Shown here: positions 23,791 through 35,424 of the stretch, one piece after another
How positions within the stretch are numbered: the stretch's first letter is position 1
How the letters are laid out: every line of letters begins with the position of its first letter
NCBI RefSeq assembly: GCF_018446385.1
Contig: NW_024589871.1
Location: 248,001-312,000 of the forward strand
Direction of reading: 5' to 3'
Length of the DNA: 64,000 bases
Origin: Zingiber officinale
Taxonomy: Eukaryota > Streptophyta > Magnoliopsida > Zingiberales > Zingiberaceae
Program-made: the position numbers and the translations under genes
The notes under the pieces: model-generated
Told to the model about the DNA's origin: nothing
The model's database searches: none
What the model saw: only the letters and a program-made list of their open reading frames with translations

Positions 23791-24230
23791 TATCAAATCC
23801 AACAATAGAAAAAGAAAAAAGAAAAAAGGAAAAAATAAAGAAAGAGAGATTTATGCTTTTCAAAACCTTTGGTCTCCACTAGGAATGCCGAAAATAACAA
23901 TGGAGAGCATATTTGAACTCCTTGCAACATCAGAAATCCACAGGAACTAAAATGGGTGCAATCGAAGCTCTTTAGGTCTATTAATGAGTTTTGATCGTAA
24001 CTCATTAATCGACCTAGAGATCTCAGATTGTAGTCATTTCAGGTTCTGTGGATTTCTAAAATTACAAGAGTCCAAATATGCTCTCCATTAATATATTTTG
24101 GCATCCTAGTGGTGGACCAGAGATTTTGAAAAACCTAAATCTCTCTTTTTTTTTTTATTATTGAGCTTGATATGAAGATATATCAGATCCAACGTGGACC
24201 TGATATGAGGAGATATTATGCCTCACAACA
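23780..24230. repeat. Long foldback (inverted-arm) repeat 2
   Basis: This is a second copy of the preceding foldback. The arm 23830-23985 is mirrored by about 24000-24150 around the short palindrome ATTAATGAGTTTTGATCG near 23980-23998. It shares the GATATGAGGAGATATC borders with the first copy, so the two sit head to tail. Confidence 0.75.
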
Positions 24231-24244
24231 TAAAAAAAAAAAAT

Positions 24245-24720
24245 AATCTTATATTATAGTTATTTTTTAAACCAAAACCAGTAAAATCTTATATTCTAGT
24301 TATTAAAATTAAAAAACTCAAATTATTTTTGTATGCATTAATAAATAAGAATAAAATTAAAATTTATTTGATTTCTATTACTAAGTTGATTTAAATTAAA
24401 TATTAATAATATAATCCTGATTTCCAATCTTATTGATCATAATTAAATTCATTACCATTTCGATTTAAATCAAACGTCCCTTAGTTTTGTTTACATAAAT
24501 ATGTATACATATGTCTACGTGAACTTAGAAAGTTAAATTTAACAGTTTACATAAGGCATACTAAAAACCTCTTTTAATAAGAAAAAAAATGGGCTTCTAA
24601 TATTTTATTATAAAAACTTCAAAAAAAATCCAAGTTGACAATCGGTGATTGTGAAATAGTGAATTATCCGCATGCGGTTGGCCGCCCACGCGAACTCCGT
24701 GACTATTATTTAAATCTATG
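24245..24720 (+). repeat. Duplicated segment, copy 2
   Basis: Partner of 22270-22660. The copy continues into a TA-rich microsatellite at 24724-24752. The Harbinger relative and the two foldbacks lie between the copies. Confidence 0.85.
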
Positions 24721-24726
24721 CGTCTC

Positions 24727-24752
<26 letters not shown>

Positions 24753-24759
<7 letters not shown>

Positions 24760-26005
24760 GACTAATCAGTTGAATTGGGGTGATGATTCGGTAAAAAAAA
24801 AAAAATTATCGGTCGTCGAGAGTAAATAACAAAAAAAAAAAAATACATGTCAAGATTCATTCGACAGATAATATTCTTAATTTTTTTAATAACATATTAT
24901 AACGTAATCTCAAATTTTATATTCCTAATCTATTGCTAACATCTAACGATAATTCTTCTCGAAACGATCTATCTCTCATGTAATATGCTATTCCGGTCAC
25001 CATCAGTACAGAATATCCTTGAGCCTGGTTGTAAAATGAGACTATCAAAAGTTGCTTTGTTACTATATTTAAAATTTAAAATAATAATTTATTTTATTAA
25101 ATTTAGATAATCAATTTTTATTATATACTATATAACTTATTCTAAATTTTTTTATTATTTTTAATTTTATTATTATTATTATTTATTATTATATTTTTAA
25201 AATGAACGGAGGAAAAGAGAATGAAAATAATGAATAGAACGAAAAGGTGGAGTAAAAGTTTTTTAACTACGAAGTAGCTGATATGAATAATCCGCTTCCT
25301 ACGTCGATCCACGACTTCGAATGGGGTCCACCTCGCACCCCGTTGAGGATTAGGTACATCGAATGGGCGTCTCCTGCCAAGGTACGAACTGCTGCTCGTT
25401 GAAAAAATGTCTTCGATGATCGAACTGAGATACCTGTTTTCATCTTGCATAACATCTCCTCAATCAGCAGAGATCACGAAACAGCCGCATCATTTACCGG
25501 GTAGCTGAACGGGTGAGTTTAATAAAGTATCTAACCTCCGCTCGTCAAAGAAATTGAATCGAATTAATATCCCTACATTGTTACCCTAAAAAAACCAGCC
25601 TCGTCTTTGGAGGAAAATAATTGGCTAATTGGCCAACACATCTCCCCACCAATCGTAAGAAAGGGTGACGACGTAGGGTGGTATAATAATCAATAATATT
25701 CGCAAGTAAGATTATAAAAACACAGGCAGGTTAGTCGGTCACGGAACCCATGTGATGGATGGTGAACGGGAGACCGCCACGTTTCATTTCATCTTCTTCC
25801 TCTCCTTTCTTCTCCACTTCTCCTCCTCAATTCAAACGCCACTTGAATAACTATCAACTCAGTCTTTAATCTCCCTTCACTCGTTGCCTTTCTTCTCTAC
25901 CTCTTTTTTCGCCACACACTTGTTGTTGTGGTTCGGTGGTCGTCGTCGTCGTCGTCGTCGTCGTCGTTCGGCGGTATTCATCCACGGGATTCCGCTGATT
26001 GGAGC
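24753..26005. other. Spacer and P450 upstream region
   Basis: The first part is AT-rich. The stretch 25050-25220 resembles 34745-34930 (TAAATTTAGATAAT, TTTTTATTATTTTTAATTTT), so it is probably a dispersed MITE. The stretch 25280-25460 is GC-richer but codes for nothing recognised. The pyrimidine-rich part from about 25790 is probably the 5' leader of the P450 gene, although no clear TATA box was found. Confidence 0.5.
25939..25967 (+). repeat. (GTC)n microsatellite in the P450 leader
   Basis: About nine and a half GTC units lie 39 bp upstream of the first ATG (26006), in the presumed 5' untranslated region. The frame is open through the repeat, but no ATG precedes it. Confidence 0.85.
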
Positions 26006-29000
26006 ATGGATTTGTGCGACGTCGCGCTCCCTTACACTCTCATCGGGGTTCTACTCTGGCCGCCTCCACGGCACCCTGGCGCCGTGGCCTGCGCAGGCCG
26101 CTTCCTCCGGGACTACGCGTCTCGGGCCACCAACGCCCTCCTCTGGATCGCTCTCATCTCGGTCACCACCGTCCTTTTCCGCAGGCTCGCTAGGCTGGTG
26201 CGGCTGTGGGTCCAGGGTAGCCGGATCCCTGGGCCTCCCTCCACACCCTTCCTCGCCCTGATCCATGGCTGTGGATCCCTGGGGAATCTCAGCGGTAGAG
26301 TCTGGTGCTTTTTTGATTAATTTTTTTGTCTTTCTTTTGGGATGCAAATTTAGATCCTGTGGCATTTTATCTATTGGAAAATTTAGTCTTCTGGCTCTTG
26401 GTTTTGCGTTGTGGGGGAGAGGAGATTATTACTGCTGTTTAACTCATTTTACATCTTTTGATTAGGCCTTAACTCTGCGATAAGTGTTTTTTTACTATTT
26501 ATCGTTCTCCTTAATTGATAATATAAAGAATAATAAAATAATTTAATATCTCTATAAATTTATGTTCTATTAGATTAAATAAAAGATATAACTAAAGTGG
26601 AGATTTTTGAAAAATGGGAGTTACTGAAATGCATGCGAACTTATGTTGGATATAATTTACCCTAGTTTTTGGTGAGAAATAACATAAGTTCAACCTAATT
26701 TTTAATAAACAAATCAAATTTTTATTGATTCCATCTGACTAGATCCAGTTTAAATATCAATTTGTACAGCATGCATGTTGCGTAAATCGATATATTTGTT
26801 AAACCTTGATGTTCTACCCACGAAATAGACTTGCTTTATGCTATTTTCTCCTTGGATTCATTGCTTATAGGTTTTCCTTCAGTTTGTTATTTCTCTAATT
26901 TTAGACAATGGAGCATGATCTACGATGTAATTGTTTTGCAAACAAATATTTATGAATCAATTAGTAACTGGATCTTACAATTTCATCACCTTTTGAAGCC
27001 AAAATTATCTTAGTTTATCTTGCAGAATTGCTTAAATCTTGTTAACGCTAGGATGTTACCCTGAATACAGTTCCATTATTTACTTCTATACTTAAATCGC
27101 AATCATTTATAGACACTTGATGGTTTATCAACATATGTCATAACAGAGTTGAATTGCAATTCATCATGAATGGGGAAAGTTGATCCAATTGATTGGTCTT
27201 TCTTTAATTTGAATGGTGGTTCTCAGAACATAACATGAATGTACAGCATGGTGATCTCAAATATTTGGGAAAACGGGAGTAGATGATGATGGTGAACATA
27301 AATATAAATGATCACTTGCAAGAATATTGCGCAATTTAGTATTCACTCATGATAACACTTATCTTCATAATCAGTAAGGTAAATGAACCGACAATATTTT
27401 GTTTGACAAAGTTATCGAATGATTTTGAATTTCATTCCTGTTTTTCATCATTGTCCTTCTATAATTTGATGGGAGTTGTCAAGAGCTGCTCCTAAAAGAT
27501 CATGATAAAGTCTTTGTTGATTTCACAATAGTTTTAACTTATGATTAGATGTGTCTGATCTTGTCACATCCAAATGGTACCTAAACATGTGTTTTCTTAC
27601 TAATTTGTGTATTAGCAAGAGAAATGAAGTCACAGAACCTCAATCACTTGCATGGCTCCTTGATACCTCATAGTCAAGTGTTGTTTGCATGATTCCTTGA
27701 TACCTCGTAGTTGTGTTGTTTGAGTAAGCTGCGGTAACTACTAAAAAAGAATATGAAACTTTATTTTGTTATGTATTTTCTAAAGTTCACTGAATTTCAG
27801 GTTATCTATCTGATTTGCACGAGAAGTATGGACCAATTGTCAGACTTTGGCTGAGTCCAACTCAGCTTCTTGTTTCTGTCAGAGATACTAGGCTAATCAA
27901 AGAGATGTTGATAAAGGCAGATGATAAGTTGCCACTGACAGGGCGAGCATTTCATTTGGCTTTTGGTAAATCAAGCTTATTTATATCATCCTTCCACAAG
28001 GTATTCTTGCCTAAATGGAATTATTTTCAAACAAATTGTATCATATGTTCCAAATTTCTCTTAGGAGTGATGGGATAATGGTGTTCTATGGCAGTTCTTA
28101 TATCATATCCTTCTAGTGTATCATACTTCAACTTTCCGTCAGCTTACATAAGGCCTCTCATCTACTTATAGTATATTTCTTGAATAACTTTATGGTTATG
28201 TATTCTTGTTTCCGTTTGTTATAATCGGAGATTATGATTATTCTTGCCTTGTTCAGCATGCTTCAGAAAATGTGTTTCTAGGTAAATGTTGTTTATTCAT
28301 GGGTCATAGGTACAAAAGAGAAGAGAATCTTTGGCAGAATATATGAATAGGAGACTGTCTGCGAGGACAAATTTTATTACTTCAAAGGTTGTTGAGTTTG
28401 TCATTGACAGAGTTGATACAATCATGGCTGCGGGCCTTCTTGATTGCATACAAATATCAAGACAGCTTGCATTTTTTGTTCTTGGAAGCACATTTTTTGG
28501 GGATGCATTTTTGGATTGGCCTAATGCCAGCATATATGAAGAGCTACTAATGACGATTGCTAAGGATGGTTGCTTTTGGGCCTCTTATTCCATCCCTCCT
28601 TTCTGGAGTAGAGAATATTGGAAGTACCAATACATGTGTAATAGGTTGAGGCACCTAACACAAGATATGATCCAATATTGCGTGGACAAATATGACTCAC
28701 TGAGCCAAACTGATCACAGATCTTACAGAGAAAACAAGGACATTGCAAAGGAAGCTAGATTGGATGCTTCTGTTTTGCTTGATAATATGAGATCAGGTGG
28801 TCTGTTCCTGGAAGAAATGGAAAAGTATTTCATTTCCGAAGATGAACCATGTGGGAATATACTGGCCTCGATGTTTCATGGATGCCTTGCATTTGCTAGC
28901 TTAATTAGTAGCATTTTGACAAGGCTTGTAATGCATCCTGATTTACAAGAGAAGGTAAATCTATTTCTTATTCCTTCCATATTTCAGCTTTGGTATCAGT

Positions 29001-32000
29001 TAACAATTTTCAGTTGATCTTCCTACTCTCTATGTGGTCTAATGTCTCAATTCTCAACTTATGAATGTAGTTTTGTTTTACACACTTGCTACTCATGTAT
29101 CATTTGTTCACTTGTTAGACAATTTAAATTTATCTAGGCTACATAAACATTACCTTGAAACTCCATAACTTAATAAAGCATATTTTCATTGAGGTGGTGC
29201 TATTTTGTTATTTCAGCTTCCTGATGCGGAGGGACTTAGCTCAATGAGCTAAATAGAAACAAATTTTAAGCTATTCATGTTCTCTTATCTAGCCTCTTTG
29301 CTGCAGTTGTACTTGGAGATTGTTGCAGTTCAGGGGGAAACGTCCGAGTTGGATTTGCATGATGTGGAAAAGATGAATTTACTGATGGCTACAATCTATG
29401 AATCAGCTCGATTATTGCCAGCAGGACCTTTGCTCCAAAGATGCTCTCTTAAACATGGTATTAATTTTTATCTCTTTTTGTGCTGGGGAGTTGCTGAATC
29501 CAAATACTTCAACTTGATAGTCATTAAGTAATTGGCTAGTGACCTGTCTAACTGTTGCACATGTATGGATTCAATTCAATTAAGTGTTACTTTGTTTATA
29601 AGATCATTATCTAGAAATTCATTAAAAAAAATTCTAAATAACTTCTATGAATACCCCCATCCTTCATCATCCATTCATCCAAATTTCAATCATTGCCCCT
29701 TATCTTCTCGACTTCTCCCAACTTCCAAAGTAAGAAGTGCCTATCTTGGTTGCAAACTTCACCATACGGCTAATCCCAAAGCTTTTGTTCACTCAATGCT
29801 TTAGGAACAACTGATAATAAGTAGTGAGGAAATTCTTGTATAGCAAGTATAGCACAAACATATGTGATCTTGGCAAAGCATTGTGGATGAGATAATCATT
29901 CCTCGCCTAGAAGACTAAAGCTTCTTGCATCAACACAAATTGTTAAATCCATTCAACGCTCTCAAGTGTGTCTAAACAAACCTTTTTCATCTTCATGGCC
30001 ATGACTTATTGCTAACTGTATTCAACATGACATCAAACTCGAGCACGGAATACCTGAGAGAGAGAGAGAGAGAATTGTTTTGATTATTGTGACTGACATT
30101 TTTAAAATTTAAATTTATTGTTAAAATAAATTATTTTAATTTTATTAATCATTTTTAATTTTTATAAATATCAAAAAATATTACAAAGTTAAATAATAAA
30201 CTTATGAAAATATCTAGGTCTGGCTACCTCTAGGTACAAGTTGAGCTAGCTCTAGGTCATGCAAGCACCCGAGTCAGGCCATGCCAGCATGTATCATAGC
30301 AAGGGTAGAACTTGGTAACACCTCTAACAACAATGTTGTGTGTTGAGGGATCATTCTAATGGAAGTGGGATACCAAGGATTTCTGAAGATGGTAGGAGCA
30401 ATGAGATTCTTGATCATGGAAAACCACAATAATGAAAAGAGGAATGCAGTACTTTAATCTTTGACCTCAAATCTCACAATGCAAAGATGAGAAGAAGAAA
30501 TAGGAGTTTGTGAACCCCACATAGTGGGATAAGGTTTGGTTGTTGTTGTAGGCATAATGAGTTTCTTGATTATGGAAAACCACAATAATGAAAAGAGGAA
30601 CACAGTACTTTAATCTTTGACCGCATGTTTCACAATGGTAAGATGAGAGCCTAATCTTCACTCAACATTTAAAAACATTTCCAAACAATCTTGTTAAGCT
30701 CCTTATGAAAACTGATGACCAAATTAAATAAGCAAAGTCTAATTATGACCTAGACAAAATAGAACAATTCTAATTTTAAAATTAAAATAAAAGAAAATAC
30801 CAAATAAATAAATTTGTTTATAATGGATATAGAAAGGAGAGCCTTGGCGCAATGGTAAAGTTGTTGCCGTATGATCTAGAGATCATGAATTCGAGTCTCG
30901 GAAACAACCTCTTGCAAAATAGGGTAAGGTTGGATACAATAGATCCTTCCTTGGACCCCGGATTGGCGGGAGCTTCGTATACTAAGACTGCGTACAATAG
31001 ACCCTTTCCTGGGCCCTGCATTGGTGGGAGATTCGTGCAGCGCCCTTTATAGAAAGTAGAAAGATGGAACTCTGAAGTTTCTAACAATTATCAAGCTTCG
31101 TTGAAGTCTAGTTGCTCCTAATGTGTCTAAGGGGATTTACATGAACACTTGTGTAGCTTTTAGATGCTATTATGACATACATATTATTCATTTCATATCC
31201 AAATCGTTCTTGTCTCATTTGGATTCTTTTTCTCCAAATTCTGAATTACAGATATATGCCTTAGTTCTGGTGTAACTGTACCAGTAGGTGCAATTCTAGT
31301 TGTGCCTTTACAGCTGGTTCAAACGGATAACTCTATTTGGGGAAAGGATGCTAGTCAATTCAATCCATATAGATTCTTGTCAGAAGGCAAAGAGTGCATA
31401 GGTATGCAGCATTCTTCTTTTCTCCCATTATAAACTTGCACGTGTTCTTTTTTCAATCTTTTTTTTTTTGATGTACCAGCAACCAAGCTATCTTTTACTA
31501 TGAATTTTTCTTCATTTTTCTTTTTCTTTATATCTCAAGGATAAATTACACTAGTCTTGATTGATGACTTTATATGTCAAGGATAAAGATGTGTACTAAT
31601 TTCCTTTTCACATATTCCTATTAAAAATGGGATAAATCGTCAATCATATTACTGTCTGATAAGTTTTTCTGTCATTTTTACATGGTCCATTAACAAAGAA
31701 GCAGCAACACCACTTTCATCTGCAAAATGTCTCAATTTAGTTCCTATTTGTTATAAAGATAACTACATTTATGTTGATAACCTTTGGCATAGATTATCTT
31801 CATCACTGCACCTTATGCAATTTGATCTAAGTACAACTTCTATCTGTCTCATTAACTTGGTATAGTTTATATTAATCGTGCTTGCATTGTCTTTGTGATA
31901 GTGTGATTTCTTTTTATAGCATTGTGATTTTGTTGTTCATGCACCCCCTTGGAGTTTATTATCCTTATAGTTGAGTGCTAAATCTGTTCGTTCTATTTGG

Positions 32001-32629
32001 CATCCAGGCATATGCAATGAACATGAAGGCCCTGAGAAAAGCTCTTCTCTTAGTGAACTAAATGAAAATGCAGCTTTTCTTACCTTTGGATATGGTACAC
32101 GAGCATGTGTTGGCAAGAAGTTTGCTATTCTTGGGGTTTCAGCACTTATAGCGGCTTTGCTTCAGAATTATGAGGTTCAGGTTTTCATTATTCTTGCTAA
32201 GTGCTAACGAATGTTATTTCAGGCTTTGTGCATGGGCATGCTTTATGTTAAGTCTGCAATTGTCCTTTATGCATTTTGAAAACCCTTTGATACTGCATAG
32301 TTCTGTTCCTCTGTCTGATTCTATGATTTCGGTCCCTAATGGGCAATGATCTCACAGAATCATCTATCATAAAACATTGAATGTTCCTTTTAGTTAGCTG
32401 GTATTTGTACTACTGATTGGATTTGAATGCTCCTCGCCTAATTCAGCGAGGGCAAGAAATAGATTACAAGTTTATGTGTTCCTAGGTAGTTTACACTAAA
32501 CAACATTTCCTTCTGCAGATAAGGTTTCAACCAGGACTAGATGATGATCCAAAACCAATACTAAATGACTGCGTCCTTAAGCTTCTTCCGAGCCCAAAGA
32601 TTTCCTTCACGAAGAGAAGTCAGAGATAG
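26006..32629 (+). CDS. Cytochrome P450 (possibly CYP727-like), I-helix atypical
   Basis: This is a predicted 572-residue haem-thiolate monooxygenase. Seven exons join in frame: 26006-26294, 27801-28000, 28310-28954, 29307-29457, 31252-31401, 32008-32180 and 32519-32629. An N-terminal hydrophobic segment (about residues 46-60) and the proline hinge RIPGPPS point to ER anchoring. Further signatures are YGPIVRLWL, the K-helix ExxR (Glu410, Arg413), NPYRF near 466-470 and the haem loop FGYGTRACVG with ligand Cys512. In the I-helix, where most P450s have A/G-G-x-D/E-T, the sequence is HGCLAFAS (353-360): acid becomes Leu356 and threonine Ala357. That pair normally handles oxygen protonation, so the chemistry may be unusual. 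CYP727, a small plant family of its own clan, is a guess from memory. Introns are long; the fourth holds a SINE. Confidence 0.88.
30400..30645 (+). repeat. Tandem duplication in a P450 intron
   Basis: Two copies of about 90 bp (30400-30490 and 30556-30645) share TTCTTGATNATGGAAAACC, then ACAATAATGAAAAGAGGAA, then GTACTTTAATCTTTGACC. The period is about 156 bp. It lies in the fourth intron of the P450 gene and has no coding value. Confidence 0.8.
30838..31053 (+). mobile_element. Au-type SINE
   Basis: The head GGAGAGCCTTGGCGCAATGG is the characteristic start of the plant Au SINE. It contains an A-box-like TGGCGCAATGGT and a B-box-like GAATTCGAGTCTC. It is followed by AAACAACCTCTTGCAAAATA and GGGTAAGG. 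The tail motif ACAATAGAYCCTT plus GGCGGGAGCTTCGT occurs twice (about 30937-30975 and 30993-31038), so the tail is partly duplicated. It sits in the fourth intron of the P450 gene in sense orientation. Confidence 0.9.
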
Positions 32630-32920
32630 TGCAAAGTGAAGGTTCCACCTGAGTTTTGCTGCAGTTATGTGGCAAGGACTTGGAAAAACCTTTGCATCCA
32701 CTGGTAAAAGAAACCCTTTGACAGTTTTTTTCCCCTTCGGTTTTTGACAGCTCCAGTGATTATTACCACACCCTTTTAGTAGTTTGGAAGCACTTGGGAG
32801 TTGTTAACTCTAGATGGTCCTTTGTCCAGTTGTATAATGACGTTTTTCCTCCAGAAAGGAGTTTGTTGAAGCGGTATGAAATGTGATTATAGTCGCAGAC
32901 ATAATATGTTAGCAGAATAA

Positions 32921-33202
32921 TTAAATAAGTGCCCCTTGTAAGTGTTGTTGTAATTGTAGAATGTTCTCTCTCATCATTCTTGCAACTATCTTGTATGAAA
33001 TGTGCCTCATCTGTTGCAGCTTCTTGAGGTTGAGCCATGGCTTGACCCACACCTTGGCCTCGTAGATCTTCTTTCTCTCATCAATGACCTCGACCGTCAA
33101 GTGGTGCAGAGTCCCAGCAACCGCCTGCTGCTTCCTCGCCTTGATCATGCTCGCGAACTCCAGAAGAGGAGAGTTCTTCACCACCACAAACAAATAAATC
33201 AC
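32921..33202 (-). pseudogene. Phytocystatin fragment
   Basis: On the minus strand this encodes the second half of a plant cystatin, a cysteine-protease inhibitor. LLEFASMIKARKQQAVAGT contains the QxVAGT papain-binding loop, LHHLTVEVI follows, and AKVWVKPW carries the second hairpin's Pro-Trp. The N-terminal glycine region and an intact LARFAV helix signature are missing: upstream reads YLFVVVKNSP, and no good splice acceptor or first exon was found. It is most likely a truncated gene copy. It lies tail to tail with the P450, overlapping or next to its 3' untranslated region. A second exon of a poorly visible gene remains possible. Confidence 0.7.
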
Positions 33203-33517
33203 TTAAGCACTGAGAATTGGCACAGAGAACAACCGATCGAGGTAAGGAGAAGCGTGAGTTAGAGGCAAAGAAGTCTAGAGTAAAAAAATTTCACGAATGT
33301 AAAGAACAAGTGTTCGTAAGAGATCTAAGACAAAAAAATTTCACAAATGTAAGAACAAGTGCGTTCATCAGTTAAATCGGAAAACACGGAAAATTATTAC
33401 AGTAATTCAATCAGCTGATGTTCAGTGCAGTATGTAGCTTGGCTGCAATTAAATTTGTACTTCAATGTGCTTTAAAAAAAAAAAAAAATCTAACGTAAAT
33501 CTACTGAAGAAAAATAT

Positions 33518-33522
33518 AAAAA
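33518..33522 (-). terminator. Pol III terminator of tRNA-Cys
   Basis: Read on the minus strand, TTTTT begins 5 bases after the tRNA 3' end. A second T-run follows at 33510-33514. Confidence 0.7.
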
Positions 33523-33526
33523 TACA

Positions 33527-33597
33527 GGGCCCAACCGGGTTCGAACCGGTGACCTATTGATCTGCAGTCAATTGCTCTACCACTGAGCTATGGACCC
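33527..33597 (-). tRNA. tRNA-Cys (anticodon GCA)
   Basis: The 71-nt minus-strand sequence folds as a cloverleaf. The acceptor stem GGGTCCA pairs with TGGGCCC (one G-U pair). The D arm contains AGCTCAGTGGTAGAGC, the anticodon loop is CTGCAGA with GCA, and the T arm contains GGTTCGAACC. Internal promoters are intact and CCA is not encoded, as in nuclear plant tRNAs. It decodes UGC and UGU. Confidence 0.95.
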
Positions 33598-33599
33598 AT

Positions 33600-35382
33600 T
33601 ACGGCACAAGCTTTTAATATATTTCTTATATGTAGTAAATAAAAATCAATCATTGTTTTTAATATAATCAATTTAAATACTTACAGAAATTGATTCTTTG
33701 TCTTCTCCAATTGATTATCACTCAATACCAGATTACGAGTAGAAGAACAATTTGTAAACTTATTTTTTTAAAATAATAATAATAATAAGTCACATATAAA
33801 TTCTGTTTCCTATTCTTTGATGATTAATAGAAATCCTAATCAACACCTATTTTGCCACAGAGTTGGTATTGTATATCAAAATCATAAAAATATTGATATT
33901 CCTTTGTCAATTAACTTCTTCAAGAAAGGCGCCCACATCACCATATTAAAGTTGGACAATGGGATTTTTTTTTATAATTGAAGTATTTAGGTTTTACTAT
34001 CCGATTAATTTTAGAGATGACCAATTTGATCCCATAGAAATTTCTAATTAGTCATCTAGATAAATCAAAAAGTACAGATGGATCATGACAGGCAAACTAA
34101 CATAAGTAATTCCAACTATTTTATGTGAAATTCAAATTCTCGTTATCCTCGGGAGTTCTATTATTCTAGAGGTATCCGATTTGATCCTAAGGAAGCTTCT
34201 CATCAACTATCAACATAAATTGAGAAGTACAAATGAGTCATAATGGATAGTCTAATATCATAAACAATTCAAATTGTACCTTAGATGAGATTTGAATTTT
34301 CAAACCCTAAGGAATTCCTCCCATAATTTATCATCGCATCATAGCCCAGAGGACATATCATTTCAATGCTAAGTCAAGAAAAAGCCAGATAAATGACAAC
34401 AACTATTTTAAAAATAGAAGCTAATTATTCTTTTATCGACACTTTAAATTAGTAGATTACTTTACAATTACATTTTTCAAATTAAATTTCATGGAAGGAT
34501 TGGAAGGATTTTAAAATGTTTAATATCGTATTCACAATATAAATCTGCCCTATTATATTGCAACTATTCTGATCGATTTCATTAATTCATTTTTTTATTC
34601 ACTTTTTCAAACAACGAATTGATTATGTTTGGATCCGGTATAAAACTTGCTTAATTCCCTTCATTCTCTTTATTAATGTGAGAGAAAAAACTTATTAATT
34701 TCTCAATCGACAAAGTAATATAAGAACATTAATATCAATTTCTCTATCACTATATCTAAAATTTAGGATAAATAATTTAATTTATTAAATTTAGATAATT
34801 ATTTGTACTACACATTACATCAACTATCTTAAAATTTTTATTATCTTCAATTTTTTATTATTTTCTTCTCTTTCTTTTATGTTTTATTATTATATTTATG
34901 AAATGAATGGAATGAGATAAATTGAAAAAATGAGTTGGAAGAAGAGATGAAAAGAAATATTATTTTACTTTTAGGATAGATGTTTCATTCTTTAAATTTA
35001 GAAAACATTATTTATTAAATCTAAATTTAGAGAATAAATAGGATATCTGATGCAAGATTTTTTAACTATCTAATCCAAAATTTAATATAAAATTTTTGAA
35101 TAAGATAATTAATATGGATGCTCTAATATCTAGCTACTATAATAGTAATAATGTAAAAGATAAAGCCTTCTTGTAATATTTGACTCCTCTTCAGATTTGA
35201 TATACATCAATGATCAACTAATTAAAACACAAGCAAATTGGAATTTGTAGATATGAAATTAAGTAACATGCAAATCTGCCAGCTTCTTTGAGATTGGGAA
35301 TCATCCACAACAAACCTCCACAAGTGCGAACAGTACTCTTACATTTTTATATTCTATCCATCCCCATAATATGCATGGATTC

Positions 35383-35385
<3 letters not shown>
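33600..35385. other. AT-rich spacer, no gene recognised
   Basis: No coding seen. The stretch 34745-34930 resembles 25050-25220 and is probably a dispersed MITE. The rest is AT-rich without clear repeat ends. Confidence 0.55.

Positions 35386-35388
<3 letters not shown>

Positions 35389-35420
<32 letters not shown>
35389..35420. repeat. (TA)n microsatellite
   Basis: About 16 TA units directly abut the stop codon of the ENOD93-like gene, in its 3' untranslated region. A second TA run (about 35922-35940) lies at the first donor site of the same gene. Confidence 0.95.

Positions 35421-35424
<4 letters not shown>

Noticed and set aside
26051-26365. 104-residue frame antisense to the first P450 exon
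   Set aside because: It is the mirror of a GC-rich coding exon, with no independent signal.
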